64,000 nucleotides of DNA from Nevskia sp. (GCF_021732705.1 NZ_JAKFUM010000011.1:124001-188000); one strand, 5' to 3'. Numbered from the stretch's first letter, positions 40,044 to 49,287 are shown. A program made the numbers and translations. Notes: generated by a model not told the origin, from the sequence alone.

Positions 40044-42212
40044 TCAGCGCGTCACGTCGGCCCAGTCGCCGACGATCCGGCCCGGATTGCCGGCGTCGGT
40101 GGCGTTGTACAGATCGATGCCGTCGCGCACCTTCTGGCCGCCGTCGCGGGTCAGCGGGCGGAACAGGAAGCTGGCGCTGCGCCGGGTCGATTTCGCGAAC
40201 AGCAGATCGAACGGGATGTTGATGAAGAAGCCCTTGTCGAACGAGCCTTCGCCGAACACGCGCGCCGGCACGTTGGTGAACGTCGCGAACACGCCGAGGC
40301 TGGCGCCGCTCTTGAACTCGCGCGTCAGTTCGATGGTGCTGCCGTAGTCCTTGGCCAAATAGCGGCCGCCGCTGACTTTCGCCTTCAGTCCGTACCACGG
40401 GAACTCGTAGTACAGGTTCAGGTTGCCGGTCGCGACGCGGTAGTCGCGGAAATTGAAGCGCTCGGCGAAGTCGCGCTGCTGCACGACATTGACGTTGGCG
40501 CCGATCGCCCAGCGCTGGAACTGCGGCCGCCACAGCACTTCGGCGCCGATGCCGCCGTACATCTCCTCGAAGATGCCGGCCGAGACGCGGGCATAGACCG
40601 TCGACGCCGGCGACCAGATGTAGTTGGTCTCGAGCTTCGTCACCGCCTGCTGGCCGTTCTGCAGGTACTGCACGATGTCGCTGCGGACTCTCGGCAGCTG
40701 ACTGTCCGAAGCCAGCGTTATGTTATTGAAATTGTTGACGATGTTGAACGCAAGCCCGCCGCCGATGGTCCAGCCCTGCGTCAGTCGGACATCGGCCGTC
40801 AGGCGCCAGAGGATCTGGCCGAAGTAGAAGCCGTCCGGCCCGCCGATCTGCTGGCGGAAGCCCGGGCCGGTGTCCCAGTTGAAGCGCGGCAGGCGCAAGC
40901 GGTCCGGATGATCGGCGCCCTGCGCAGCCGGATCGTCCGGCAGCGGCGGATCGGAATCGGCATGCCGGCGCGTTTCCTCCGGGCTGCCGCGGTACTGCGC
41001 CATCGCCTCGAAATCCTTGCGCAGCACGTGCAGGCGCCAGACTTCCACGCCGGCATCGACGCCGATCACCGTGTAGTGATCGACCCACGCCGGCATCACC
41101 GTGTTCAGCGCCCGCGCCGTGCGGCCGAGCACGACCAGCGGACTGCGGTAGCTGTTCTGTTCGATCCACAGCGACAGGCCGCGGCGATCCGGCGACAGCT
41201 TCACCGCCGCGATCTCGAAAGCCTGCTGGCGCAGGGCGGTTTCCGCCGCCAGCACCAGCGCGTCGCCATCGGCTTCGCTGATCGCGTCCGGTGCCGGCTG
41301 GCCGATGGATTCCGGCGCGCGCACCCGCGGCGGCGGCGGCGGTGGATCCAGCGTCTTGCGCGGTCCACTGCCTTCCAGGCTCGTGCGCAGCGCCAGATGG
41401 AAGCTCGCCCGTTCGCCGCGCTCGAAGCCGACGCCGACCGAGAAGCTGTCGCTGACCGCGTAATCGAGCCCGACATTGATCGGCAGCGACTGCCGGATGC
41501 GCGTGCCGTTGCCGCGTTCGCTCGAATAGTCGTTGCCGTCGTATTCGAGCTTGAGGTTCAGGTACGGGACGGGCGTGCGCCACTGGATGCCGCCGAACGG
41601 CCCGAGCTTGCCGCGAAACAAGCGGCTGACGCCGGAGCCGCCGGGCGTGTTGCTGCCATCGGCCGCTGCGCCGCGCGTGTCGAACCGGCTGATCAGGCGG
41701 CCGAGCGGATTGCGCAGGTCGCCGCCGGCGCCGAGCCGACCCCAGCCGAGGCCGAAGCTCAGGTCGAAGTCGTAGTAGCGGCGGCTGGCGACGATGTACT
41801 CGCCACCGAGCACGCCGGTGCCGCCGAAATCCTGCACGCCGATCGCGACCGCCGGGCCGCGCTCGCTTTCCTCGATCAGCCGGAGCTTGAAGCCGAAGCT
41901 GCGGTCCTTGTACGACTGGTTGCCGCTGAACTCGACCGGGCCGAACGCGCGATCGGTGACGTCGGTGTAGCGAAACGTCGTCTCCAGCCACGGCGTCGGC
42001 GTGGCGAACAACTGGATCTGGTTGTACGGCTTGATGTGCGAAATGCCGACGCCGAAGGTGCCGACATCCGAAAACCGGGCGCTCGGCGTCTGCAGCAGGC
42101 CGACGCCGCCCAGGTCGTTCAGCGTGTCGAAGTCGGCCGCCGCCGCCGTGCCCGGCTGCAGCGTGCCGGACAGCAGCGCGGCCGCAGCCAGCGCTGCCCG
42201 CGAACGGCTCAT
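40044..42212 (-). CDS. YjbH/GfcD-like exopolysaccharide outer-membrane protein
   Basis: A 722-residue exported protein. After a signal peptide (ALAAAALLSGTLQPGTAAAA) comes the YjbH family start: FDTLNDLGGVGLLQTPSARF, then VGTFGVGISHIKPYNQIQLF. The protein alternates aromatic beta-strands, consistent with one or two outer-membrane barrels (C-terminal FSG-like strands, for example RWAIGANVNVVQQRDFAERF). A periplasmic-like segment with a Pro-rich DPPPPPPR lies at about 290-300. Members belong to yjbEFGH/gfcABCDE polysaccharide secretion operons; their exact role is not settled. It begins 25 bp after the Wza-like gene, so the two share a transcript. Confidence 0.82.
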   Translation of the reverse strand: MSRSRAALAAAALLSGTLQPGTAAAADFDTLNDLGGVGLLQTPSARFSDVGTFGVGISHIKPYNQIQLFATPTPWLETTFRYTDVTDRAFGPVEFSGNQSYKDRSFGFKLRLIEESERGPAVAIGVQDFGGTGVLGGEYIVASRRYYDFDLSFGLGWGRLGAGGDLRNPLGRLISRFDTRGAAADGSNTPGGSGVSRLFRGKLGPFGGIQWRTPVPYLNLKLEYDGNDYSSERGNGTRIRQSLPINVGLDYAVSDSFSVGVGFERGERASFHLALRTSLEGSGPRKTLDPPPPPPRVRAPESIGQPAPDAISEADGDALVLAAETALRQQAFEIAAVKLSPDRRGLSLWIEQNSYRSPLVVLGRTARALNTVMPAWVDHYTVIGVDAGVEVWRLHVLRKDFEAMAQYRGSPEETRRHADSDPPLPDDPAAQGADHPDRLRLPRFNWDTGPGFRQQIGGPDGFYFGQILWRLTADVRLTQGWTIGGGLAFNIVNNFNNITLASDSQLPRVRSDIVQYLQNGQQAVTKLETNYIWSPASTVYARVSAGIFEEMYGGIGAEVLWRPQFQRWAIGANVNVVQQRDFAERFNFRDYRVATGNLNLYYEFPWYGLKAKVSGGRYLAKDYGSTIELTREFKSGASLGVFATFTNVPARVFGEGSFDKGFFINIPFDLLFAKSTRRSASFLFRPLTRDGGQKVRDGIDLYNATDAGNPGRIVGDWADVTR

Positions 42213-42237
42213 GCCGACAGGCAACCCGGCGGCCGGA

Positions 42238-45105
42238 TCAGTTGCGGCTGATCGTGGCCAGCGCCGCGGCCGACAGCGCGAGGTTCGACAGCAGGCCGAA
42301 CACGCGTTCCGACAGCGCCAGCACATTGAACGGCGCAGCGTCGCGCGGCACCACGATCAGGCTGCCCGGCGGAATGTCCTGCGCGGTGTAGTTCCAGAAG
42401 CTGGCCTTGACCTTCTGCGCGGTGCCGTTCGGCAGGATCACGAACACGCGGCCATCGTCAGCGGCCTGCGAGTAGCCGCCCGCGCGCTCGATGTACTGCT
42501 TCAGCGTGGTGCCCGGCACGAAGGCCTGCGTGCCCGGGTTCAGCACCTGCCCGATGACGGTGATCGTGATCGGCCGCTTCGGAATGGTCAGCAGATCGCC
42601 CGGCTCGACGATCGGGTCCAGCTCCGGGCGGGCTTCGAGAATCGTCGGATCGGCCTCGATCACGACGCGGCCAACCGGCTCGGCGGTCTGCAGGCGGGAA
42701 ATCACCGTGCTCAGGAACTGCGCGGAGGTCGCGCCTTCCTTGCCGAGCGCGCCGCTGGTGACGGCGGTGACAACAGCCTCCTGCAGGTCGTTCGCGGCGC
42801 GCTTGTACGACTCGCGTTCCGCCTCGCGTGCCGCCTGGCGAGTGAACACCGCGCCGTACGGATAGGCGTTGCTGGTCAGCCCGCCGGCACGCTTGATCAG
42901 CTGGCTCAGGCGCTCGCCGCGCAGGATGCCGTACGAGCCCGGGAAGCGGAATTCGCCCGACACCCGCGCCGTGCCCACTTCCTGCCCGAGGTACAGCGGC
43001 TTGAAGTTGAAGACGTCACCCGGCGCCACCTTCAGCGCGGCGGCGTCGGCACTCTTGAGGTCCAGCGTCTGGTAGGCCGAGCGGCCGTTCTTCAGCGCAT
43101 CGGTATACGAGATGTACTCGATGTTGCGCGGATCGGACTCGTTGCTGAGGCCGCCCGCGGCGTCGATCAGCAGCGGCAGCGGCGTGCCTCGGGCGATCGG
43201 GTACAGGCCCGGGCGGCGCACTTCGCCGTACATCGCCACCGATTCTTCGAGCAGGTACTGCAGCGCGCGCGGCGCGGCGCGATAGACCGCCGGACAGCGG
43301 GCGTTGACCGGCCGGGCGCTGATCGGCTCGCCGGTGCGCGGGTCCAGCGTCTCGCGCTCGCCCGGGAACAGGCCAGTGCGCGGATCGACGGCCGCGCGGT
43401 CGCGCGCGCTGGCACCGGTGCGGGTGCTTTCGGCCGTGAACGCCTTCAGGAAGCGCGCGGCGCGCTCGGTGTTCGCGAGTTCCGCCAGCGATTCCAGCGC
43501 CGGGCACTGGCGGATCGCGGTGACTTCGCCGGCCGCCACGGCACGCACTTCGCGCGAGTCGAGATAGCTGACGTCGTCACGGGTCAGGATGATCACGCGA
43601 TCGTCGCGCTGCAGCGGGAACGGTGCGGCGTCCGGCAGCATGACATCGCGAATGCTGAAGCCGACCCAGCCGCGCACGCCGCTGCTGGCGGCGGTGCGCT
43701 CGATCAGACCGAGCGGCAGATACGCCTCGTTCTGCGAATCGGAGTTCTGGATCTCGGCCTGCTGCAGCACCGAGCGCAGGTCCGAATCGGCTTTCCACTG
43801 ATAGTTGCCCGGGTACTTCACGTAGCCGAGCACGCGCACGTTGTTGTCGAGCTTCGCGGCGATCTGGCCGAAGCGCAGCACGTCGCCACTCTGGACGCGG
43901 CCGCCGAGGTCGCCGGCCTTGGCCAGATCGATCTGGCGAATGCTCTTGCGATTGCCGTCGAAGCGCTCGATCTGCGCGGTGCTGGTGTTGGTCGAGGCCA
44001 GCAGCCCGCCGGCCAGCGACACGACATCGGCAATGGTCTTCTCGCCATTCAGCTCGTAGATCGCCGGACGCTTGACCTCGCCGTCGGCCGACACCCGCGG
44101 GCCCACTGGCGGCACGAAGATCACGTCGCCAGGCTGCAGCCGGACGTCGGCACTGGAATCGCCGCGCAGCAGCAGCGCGTAGAGATCGAGCTTCTGCACC
44201 AGCCGGCCATTGCGCTTGAGTTCGATGTTGCGCAGCGAGCCGACCGGGCTGATGCCGCCGCCGACGAAGATCGCGTTGGTGATCGTCGACAGCGAACTGA
44301 CCGTGTAAGACCCCGGCTGGTTGACGTCACCGAGCAGGAACACGCGCACCGAGCGCAGTTCGCCGAGCGTGATGCTGGACTGCACGCCGATCAGCTCGCG
44401 GCCGATGCGCTCGGTCAGCAGCTTGCGCACGTCCTCGAAGCGCTGGCCGGCCACGGCGATCGGGCCGAGCTTCGGGAAATTGATCTGGCCGTCGCGCGCG
44501 ACCTGCAGGCTGTAGTTGCCGTTCTCGTTGCCGAACAGCTGCACGCGCACCGAATCGCCGGGGCCGACGACGTAATCCGCCGGCACCGGGATGTCGGTCG
44601 CCGGCGCGAACGTGGTCGCGGTGGTCTCGAACAGGTCGTAGCCGAACGGCCGCAGGCGGCGGCGTTCGCGATCTTCGAGCGCGTAGTCGCGATTGGCCAG
44701 TTCCAGCGTCGCTTCGCGCGATCGGGTGCTGCGGGCATCGCGCTGGAAATCGGCATCGGCATCGCTGCCCTCGTCGCGCAGGTCATCGGCGGACGCGCGA
44801 TCGCGTTGGCTGCCGCCACTGCTGCCGGCGCCGGACCGCGACGTGCTCCCGCGCCGATTCGGCACGGCGGTTTCCGGCGTGGCCAGCTTCTGGTCGCGGA
44901 ACCTGCCGTCCGGCGACGCCTGCGCCGCGCCACTGCCGCCATTGGAACCGATCGCTTCGAGCGCGCGCTGGCGCTGCTCCGGCGTCAGCTGCTCGATCGC
45001 CGCCGGGTCGAACGGCAGCTGCGCCCGCGCCTCCAGCCACGGCAGCGCGGCGATGGCGAGACCGCCGACAAAAGCCGAAACCGCCCGGAAATTCCGCTTG
45101 CTCAC
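42238..45105 (-). CDS. long Wza-like polysaccharide export protein with multiple SLBB domains
   Basis: A 955-residue periplasmic/outer-membrane export protein. The GTG start at 45105 is chosen because it gives a signal peptide (NFRAVSAFVGGLAIAALPWL, cut near ARAQ at residue 29). Residues 30-165 are low-complexity and probably disordered. The polysaccharide export domain starts near 172 (VPADYVVGPGDSVRVQLFGN), followed by several SLBB repeats (VFLLGDVNQPGSYTVSS; VRVLGYVKYPGNYQW; GTARVSGEFRFPGSYGILRG; TVIGQVLNPGTQAFVPG). It is more than twice the length of classical Wza (about 380). A hydrophobic C-terminus (GLLSNLALSAAALATI) may insert in a membrane. It pairs with the downstream YjbH-like gene. 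Confidence 0.82.
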   Translation of the reverse strand: MSKRNFRAVSAFVGGLAIAALPWLEARAQLPFDPAAIEQLTPEQRQRALEAIGSNGGSGAAQASPDGRFRDQKLATPETAVPNRRGSTSRSGAGSSGGSQRDRASADDLRDEGSDADADFQRDARSTRSREATLELANRDYALEDRERRRLRPFGYDLFETTATTFAPATDIPVPADYVVGPGDSVRVQLFGNENGNYSLQVARDGQINFPKLGPIAVAGQRFEDVRKLLTERIGRELIGVQSSITLGELRSVRVFLLGDVNQPGSYTVSSLSTITNAIFVGGGISPVGSLRNIELKRNGRLVQKLDLYALLLRGDSSADVRLQPGDVIFVPPVGPRVSADGEVKRPAIYELNGEKTIADVVSLAGGLLASTNTSTAQIERFDGNRKSIRQIDLAKAGDLGGRVQSGDVLRFGQIAAKLDNNVRVLGYVKYPGNYQWKADSDLRSVLQQAEIQNSDSQNEAYLPLGLIERTAASSGVRGWVGFSIRDVMLPDAAPFPLQRDDRVIILTRDDVSYLDSREVRAVAAGEVTAIRQCPALESLAELANTERAARFLKAFTAESTRTGASARDRAAVDPRTGLFPGERETLDPRTGEPISARPVNARCPAVYRAAPRALQYLLEESVAMYGEVRRPGLYPIARGTPLPLLIDAAGGLSNESDPRNIEYISYTDALKNGRSAYQTLDLKSADAAALKVAPGDVFNFKPLYLGQEVGTARVSGEFRFPGSYGILRGERLSQLIKRAGGLTSNAYPYGAVFTRQAAREAERESYKRAANDLQEAVVTAVTSGALGKEGATSAQFLSTVISRLQTAEPVGRVVIEADPTILEARPELDPIVEPGDLLTIPKRPITITVIGQVLNPGTQAFVPGTTLKQYIERAGGYSQAADDGRVFVILPNGTAQKVKASFWNYTAQDIPPGSLIVVPRDAAPFNVLALSERVFGLLSNLALSAAALATISRN

Positions 45106-45500
45106 GATTGCTCTGGTTCCCTGGTTGAAACGAATGGCGCTGCCGCTGCGGTTGCGCCGCGACCGGCTCGCGTCGATCGGCAAGCGCGGCGGCGGCACGG
45201 CGGGCGACAGCACGTCACGGTCGCCGAAATCGAGGTCGGCACGGTCTGGAAGACGCCCGCGGCAAAGGATACCGGCTTGATCCGGGCCCTGCGATGACGG
45301 CCGTTGCCGGCCGTTTGATGAACGATGACACGCGATCCCGGCGATCCCCCGGAACACGGCCGCGGATGACAGTTCCGTGGCACGTGCGGTTCAGGGCTGG
45401 ACGCAATTGCCGCGCCGCCTATATTCTCCGGGAAATGACTGATGCGGCACGATCCATGCTCAGTCGATTCCACATCCGTACCGTTCAGGAGAATACGACC
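45106..45500. other. 395-bp divergent intergenic region of the exopolysaccharide genes
   Basis: It separates the minus-strand Wza-like gene from the plus-strand YjbE-like gene and should hold both promoters. For the plus strand there is a TATATT box (45420-45425) and, further up, a perfect sigma-54 -24 box TGGCACG (from 45379) whose -12 partner is poor. An inverted repeat ACGGCC/GGCCGT lies at 45297-45314. I see no gene in it. Confidence 0.45.
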
Positions 45501-45764
45501 GTGAAGCATGTTGTGACCGCCGTTGCCGTTGCCCTCGTTGCAGCCACGTTCCCGATCGCCAATGCCCAGGACGCCAAGCCGGAACCGGCTCCGGGTGCAC
45601 CGGCCGGCAACGTCGCCACCGCCTCCAGCTTCGCCGACGGCAGCCTGCCGACGATCCTCGCGATCGGCCTCGGCGTCAGCGCCGCCATCACCGTGTTCGT
45701 CGTCGGTGCCGGCGACAACGGCCCGAACAACTCGACGTCGACCGCAACCGCGACGACGCGCTGA
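45501..45764 (+). CDS. YjbE/GfcA-like small exported protein
   Basis: An 87-residue protein starting with GTG at 45501, with AGGAG about 10 nt upstream. A signal peptide (HVVTAVAVALVAATFPIANA) precedes a short Pro/Ala-rich mature start, one hydrophobic helix (SLPTILAIGLGVSAAITVFV) and a Thr/Ser-rich tail (NNSTSTATATTR). That layout matches YjbE/GfcA, the small first member of yjb/gfc exopolysaccharide operons, whose function is unknown. Here it is on the opposite strand to its partners, diverging from the Wza-like gene and converging on the YjbF-like gene. Confidence 0.65.
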   Translation: MKHVVTAVAVALVAATFPIANAQDAKPEPAPGAPAGNVATASSFADGSLPTILAIGLGVSAAITVFVVGAGDNGPNNSTSTATATTR

Positions 45765-45825
45765 GCGTCATGGCCTGATCGGGTCCGGCCTTCGGCCTGA
45801 TTCGATCGGAGGCCGCGCTTCATCG

Positions 45826-45862
45826 AAAGCCGCGCCGAAGCTCGACTTCGCCGCGGCTTTTT
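45826..45862. terminator. bidirectional terminator between the yjbE-like and yjbF-like genes
   Basis: AAAGCCGCG pairs with CGCGGCTTT, extended past one mismatch by CGAAG/CTTCG, with loop CTCGA and a T run on the plus strand (A run on the other side). It lies between two convergent genes and can serve both. Confidence 0.8.
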
Positions 45863-45878
45863 CGTGCCTGCGCGCGGC

Positions 45879-46595
45879 TCACGTGCTGAGCGGCGGTTCC
45901 TCGGCCGGTTTCAGCACCTCCAGCGTCAGCGGCGGCACGTCCGGACAGAACTGCTGCCGGGATTTCCAGACCTTGCCGCTGGCGGCATCGAGCCAGAACA
46001 GGTTCTCGCCGGACCAGCGCCACTTGCGCACCGAAATCCGCTCGCGCAGCACCACGGTGCGCCGCGTGCGTCCGAGCAGGGTCAGTGTCTCGTTGCCGAT
46101 CGTGTCGTAACGGCTTTCGACCGCCACGCCGAAATCATCCTTCGGCCGAAGGTCGACGAAGCGGCCGACGCGGCTTTCGGTGCTCGCCGGAATCGTGTTC
46201 GGATAACCCAGCAGCGGATCGGGCGACGCCCATTGCGTGCCGAGCAGATCGCGCACCAGCCCGACCGACTTCACCAGCCGGCCGCGCCGCGTCACCAGCA
46301 CCACGCGGTCCGCGGACGCCCAGCGCAGTTCGTCCTGATCGATGCTGGCCAGGATCAGCACGGCCGGCGCCAGACGGCCGATGCGCACACCCAGGCTGGC
46401 ATACGGCAAGGCTTCGATCTGGTCATCGCTCAAGCCGTAGCGATCGCCGCTGACGGCCGTGCGCGCGCCGGCGAAGCTCGATCCGAGCAGTTGCAGCGAC
46501 TGGCTCGAACAGCCACCGAGAAGGCCAAGCGTGGGGACGGCGGTGCAGGCGGCCAGCCCTTGCATCAGCTGGCGGCGGGTCAGTCCCTTGTTCAT
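45879..46595 (-). CDS. YjbF/GfcB-like lipoprotein
   Basis: A 238-residue exported lipoprotein. The N-terminus has a twin-arginine-like TRRQLMQG (residues 6-13), a hydrophobic core and a lipobox LGGC with Cys29, so Tat export followed by lipidation is possible. The mature part carries YjbF-family features: PYASLGVRIGRLAPAVLILA (about 64-83), RRGRLVKSVGLVRDLLG and a WSGENLFWLDAASGKVWKS stretch near the end. It belongs with the YjbH- and Wza-like genes, from which it is separated by the inverted YjbE-like gene. A GfcC/YjbG homologue is not found. Confidence 0.78.
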   Translation of the reverse strand: MNKGLTRRQLMQGLAACTAVPTLGLLGGCSSQSLQLLGSSFAGARTAVSGDRYGLSDDQIEALPYASLGVRIGRLAPAVLILASIDQDELRWASADRVVLVTRRGRLVKSVGLVRDLLGTQWASPDPLLGYPNTIPASTESRVGRFVDLRPKDDFGVAVESRYDTIGNETLTLLGRTRRTVVLRERISVRKWRWSGENLFWLDAASGKVWKSRQQFCPDVPPLTLEVLKPAEEPPLST

Positions 46596-46745
46596 GCGTC
46601 GATCAATCCGTGGTGACGATCAGTCATCGATGAAGTCGGCAAGGTGGCGCGCGGCAGCGGCGTCGGATGGCCCGGGCCAATGGCCGCTAAAATGGCGGGA
46701 ATCCCGCGACTCTAGCGGATCGGGTTGCCTTCCCGGTTGCCAGTA

Positions 46746-46767
46746 TCGTGCCAGCGTCATGGCACGA
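46746..46767. promoter_or_regulatory. inverted repeat upstream of rlmKL
   Basis: TCGTGCCA and TGGCACGA form a perfect 8-bp inverted repeat with a 6-bp spacer, 40-60 bp before the rlmKL start and in the region divergent to the YjbF-like gene. It may be an operator or a leader hairpin. Confidence 0.3.
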
Positions 46768-46806
46768 CGATGAAGCCCTGCATCGGGCCTTCGGCGCCGT
46801 GACGCC

Positions 46807-49287
46807 ATGCCGGTCGCCGACCGCGTTCCCTGCCCAGCGGCCCCGTCCGCAGCCTGCCTGACCGGACACCCGATGCCCCGCAATCCGTCTTCCCCCGCCG
46901 CCGATTCCGAAGCTCCGGCCAGCGTGCCCGTCGCACTCGATCACGCACCGGCCGATGACGATGTCGATGCGCCAGTCACTGAGCCAGTGACTGAGCCGGT
47001 CACCGAGCCGGTCGCGAAGCCGGCCGTGCCGAATCCGATTGCGGCGCTGATCGATCGGCGCATCGGCATCGACTCCCGCCCGCTGCCCGGCCCGCTGTTC
47101 GCCAGCTGCGCGCGCGGCCTCGAACCGCTGCTGGTCGACGAACTGAAAGCCTTTGGTTTCACCGACGTGGCCGAGCGCGGCGGCGGTGTCACCGCGACCG
47201 GCAGATGGGTCGATGCCTATCGCGCCTGCCTGTGGTCGCGGCTGGCCAGCCGCATCCTGCTGCCGCTCGATCTGGTCGAGATTCCGGACGCCAATGCCCT
47301 GTACGACGGGGCGCGGCGCATCGACTGGCCGGCGTGGTTCGATGTGCGTTCCAGCTTCGCGATCGACGTCGCGGGCCGCTCGAACACCGTCACCCACACC
47401 CACTTCGCGGCGCTGCGGGTCAAGGACGCGATTGCCGACCGCTTCCGCGACGCCTGCGGCGAGCGTCCGAACGTCGACGCCGAAGATCCTGATGTCTCGA
47501 TCCACGTGCACCTGCATGGTGCGCAGGCGACGATCAGCCTCGATCTTTCCGGCGAAAGCCTGCACCGCCGTGGTTATCGTCTGGCTACCGGCGGTGCGCC
47601 GCTGAAGGAAAACCTCGCCGCCGCGATCCTGATCCGCAGCGGCTGGCCGACCGTGTTCGCGCGCGGCGGCAGCCTGTTCGATCCGATGTGCGGCTCCGGC
47701 ACCCTGCTGCTCGAAGCGGCGCTGATGGCCGGCGATGTCGCCCCGGGGCTGATGCGCACGCGGCACGGCTTTCTGTCGCTCAACGGCGTCGAGATCGACG
47801 CCTGGCGCGCGCTGATGGACGAAGCCAAGGCCCGGCGCGAAGCTGGTGCCGAGCGCATCCCGATCCTGTACGGCGCCGATCTCGACCCGACGGCGCTGAA
47901 GGCCGCGCGCGGCAATGTCGAGCGGGCCGGACTGGTCTGGAAGATTCGACTGAAGGAGGCCGATGTCTCGCTGATGCGCCCGCCGACCGACACGCCGGGC
48001 CTGGTCTGCACCAATCCGCCCTACGGCGAGCGCATGGGCAGCGAGGCCGAGATGGTCAAGCTGTACAGCCTGCTCGGCGCGCTGCTGAAGCAGTATTTCC
48101 CGGGCTGGCGCGCCGGCGTCTTCACCGGCCGGCCGGACCTCGGTCCGCGCCTCGGTCTGCGCGCCGAGCGCCTGTATTCGTTCTACAACGGCGATCTGCC
48201 GTGCAAGCTGCTGACCTTCGACATCGCCGCGCGCGATCCGGAAAGTCCGGCGGCGCCGCAGGTGATCGACGGCGATTTCGCCAACCGCCTGCGCAAGAAC
48301 CTGAAGCACCTCGGCAAGTGGGCCAAGCGCACCGGCGTCACCAACTACCGCCTGTACGACGCCGATCTGCCGGACTTCGCCGTCGCCGTCGACCTGTACC
48401 AGAGCGACCAGCTGCACGTGCATGTGCAGGAATACGCGCCGCCGAAGACGGTTGATCCGGTTGCCGCCGAACGCCGGCTGCGCGAAGGCCTGAACGCGAT
48501 CCAGCAGGTGCTCGAAGTGCCGATCGCGAACCTGCATCTGAAGGTGCGCCGGCAGCAGAAAGGCGACGCCCAGTACACGCGGCAGGCCGAAACCGGCGCG
48601 ATGTACACGATCGACGAGCAGGGCTGCCGCCTGCAGGTGAACTTCACCGATTACCTCGACACCGGCATCTTTCTCGACCACCGTCCGATGCGCCTGCGCA
48701 TCCGCAAGGAAGCGCACGGCAAGCGCTTCCTGAACCTGTTCTGCTACACCGGCACGGCCACGGCGCAGGCCGCCGTCGGCGGCGCGATCGAAAGCGTGTC
48801 GATCGACCTGTCGAACACCTATCTCGACTGGGCCAAGGAAAACCTGCGCCTGAACGGCATCCGGATGGTCGACATCGAACGCCGGTCGGCGAAGGAGAAT
48901 CCGCACCGCTTCTACCGCGCGGACTGCCTCGCCTGGCTGCGCGAGCAGGCGGAGAAATCCCGCCCGCCGCAGTTCGACCTGATCTTCTGCGACCCGCCGA
49001 CGTTCTCGAACTCGAAGAAGATGGAGGGCACGCTCGACATCCAGCGCGACCATGTCGAACTGATCACCCTCGCCGCCCGCCTGCTGGCCCCGAACGGCGT
49101 GCTGTACTTCTCGTGCAACCGCAAGCGCTTCCGGCTCGACGATCTGGCGCCGCACGGGCTGGATGTCGAGGACATCACGCAGAAGACGCTCGACGAGGAC
49201 TTCAAGCGGCCGCCGCCCGCGCATCGCGCGTGGGCGATCCGCAAGGTGGGAACGGCGTGGCTGGCGAACCGGAAGGCCGGCGGCTGA
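46807..49287 (+). CDS. rlmKL: bifunctional 23S rRNA methyltransferase RlmKL
   Basis: An 826-residue fusion of two SAM-dependent methyltransferases that modify 23S rRNA (m2G2445 by RlmL, m7G2069 by RlmK, E. coli numbering). After a THUMP domain (from about residue 95, PLFASCARGLEPLLVDELKA) comes the RlmL domain (SLFDPMCGSGTLLLEAALMA; CTNPPYGERMG). The RlmK domain follows (about 570-826: GKRFLNLFCYTGTATAQAAV; DLIFCDPPTFSNSKKMEG). E. coli RlmKL has 702 residues; here an Ala/Pro/Val-rich N-terminal extension of about 95 residues contains VTEP repeats. The true start could be Met23 at 46873; neither site has a clear ribosome site. Confidence 0.93.
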   Translation: MPVADRVPCPAAPSAACLTGHPMPRNPSSPAADSEAPASVPVALDHAPADDDVDAPVTEPVTEPVTEPVAKPAVPNPIAALIDRRIGIDSRPLPGPLFASCARGLEPLLVDELKAFGFTDVAERGGGVTATGRWVDAYRACLWSRLASRILLPLDLVEIPDANALYDGARRIDWPAWFDVRSSFAIDVAGRSNTVTHTHFAALRVKDAIADRFRDACGERPNVDAEDPDVSIHVHLHGAQATISLDLSGESLHRRGYRLATGGAPLKENLAAAILIRSGWPTVFARGGSLFDPMCGSGTLLLEAALMAGDVAPGLMRTRHGFLSLNGVEIDAWRALMDEAKARREAGAERIPILYGADLDPTALKAARGNVERAGLVWKIRLKEADVSLMRPPTDTPGLVCTNPPYGERMGSEAEMVKLYSLLGALLKQYFPGWRAGVFTGRPDLGPRLGLRAERLYSFYNGDLPCKLLTFDIAARDPESPAAPQVIDGDFANRLRKNLKHLGKWAKRTGVTNYRLYDADLPDFAVAVDLYQSDQLHVHVQEYAPPKTVDPVAAERRLREGLNAIQQVLEVPIANLHLKVRRQQKGDAQYTRQAETGAMYTIDEQGCRLQVNFTDYLDTGIFLDHRPMRLRIRKEAHGKRFLNLFCYTGTATAQAAVGGAIESVSIDLSNTYLDWAKENLRLNGIRMVDIERRSAKENPHRFYRADCLAWLREQAEKSRPPQFDLIFCDPPTFSNSKKMEGTLDIQRDHVELITLAARLLAPNGVLYFSCNRKRFRLDDLAPHGLDVEDITQKTLDEDFKRPPPAHRAWAIRKVGTAWLANRKAGG
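46975..47022 (+). repeat. 12-bp imperfect tandem repeat within rlmKL
   Basis: Four copies of a GTCACTGAGCCA-like unit encode VTEP-VTEP-VTEP-VAKP in the N-terminal extension of RlmKL. Copies diverge at third codon positions, then in the last unit at codon level. Such repeats can change copy number by slippage without breaking the frame. Confidence 0.7.

Noticed and set aside
42001-45297. A 1098-codon plus-strand open frame
   Set aside because: It is antisense to the Wza-like gene, rich in Arg, Ala and Gly, has no recognisable domain, and is explained by high GC with few stops on the opposite strand.
45379-45400. Sigma-54 promoter upstream of the YjbE-like gene
   Set aside because: The -24 box TGGCACG is perfect, but the -12 position reads GTTC in place of TTGC, so the invariant GC is missing; kept only as a remark in the intergenic entry.
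46687-49224. An 845-codon minus-strand open frame
   Set aside because: Antisense to rlmKL, whose two methyltransferase domains are clearly real; the frame has shadow composition.
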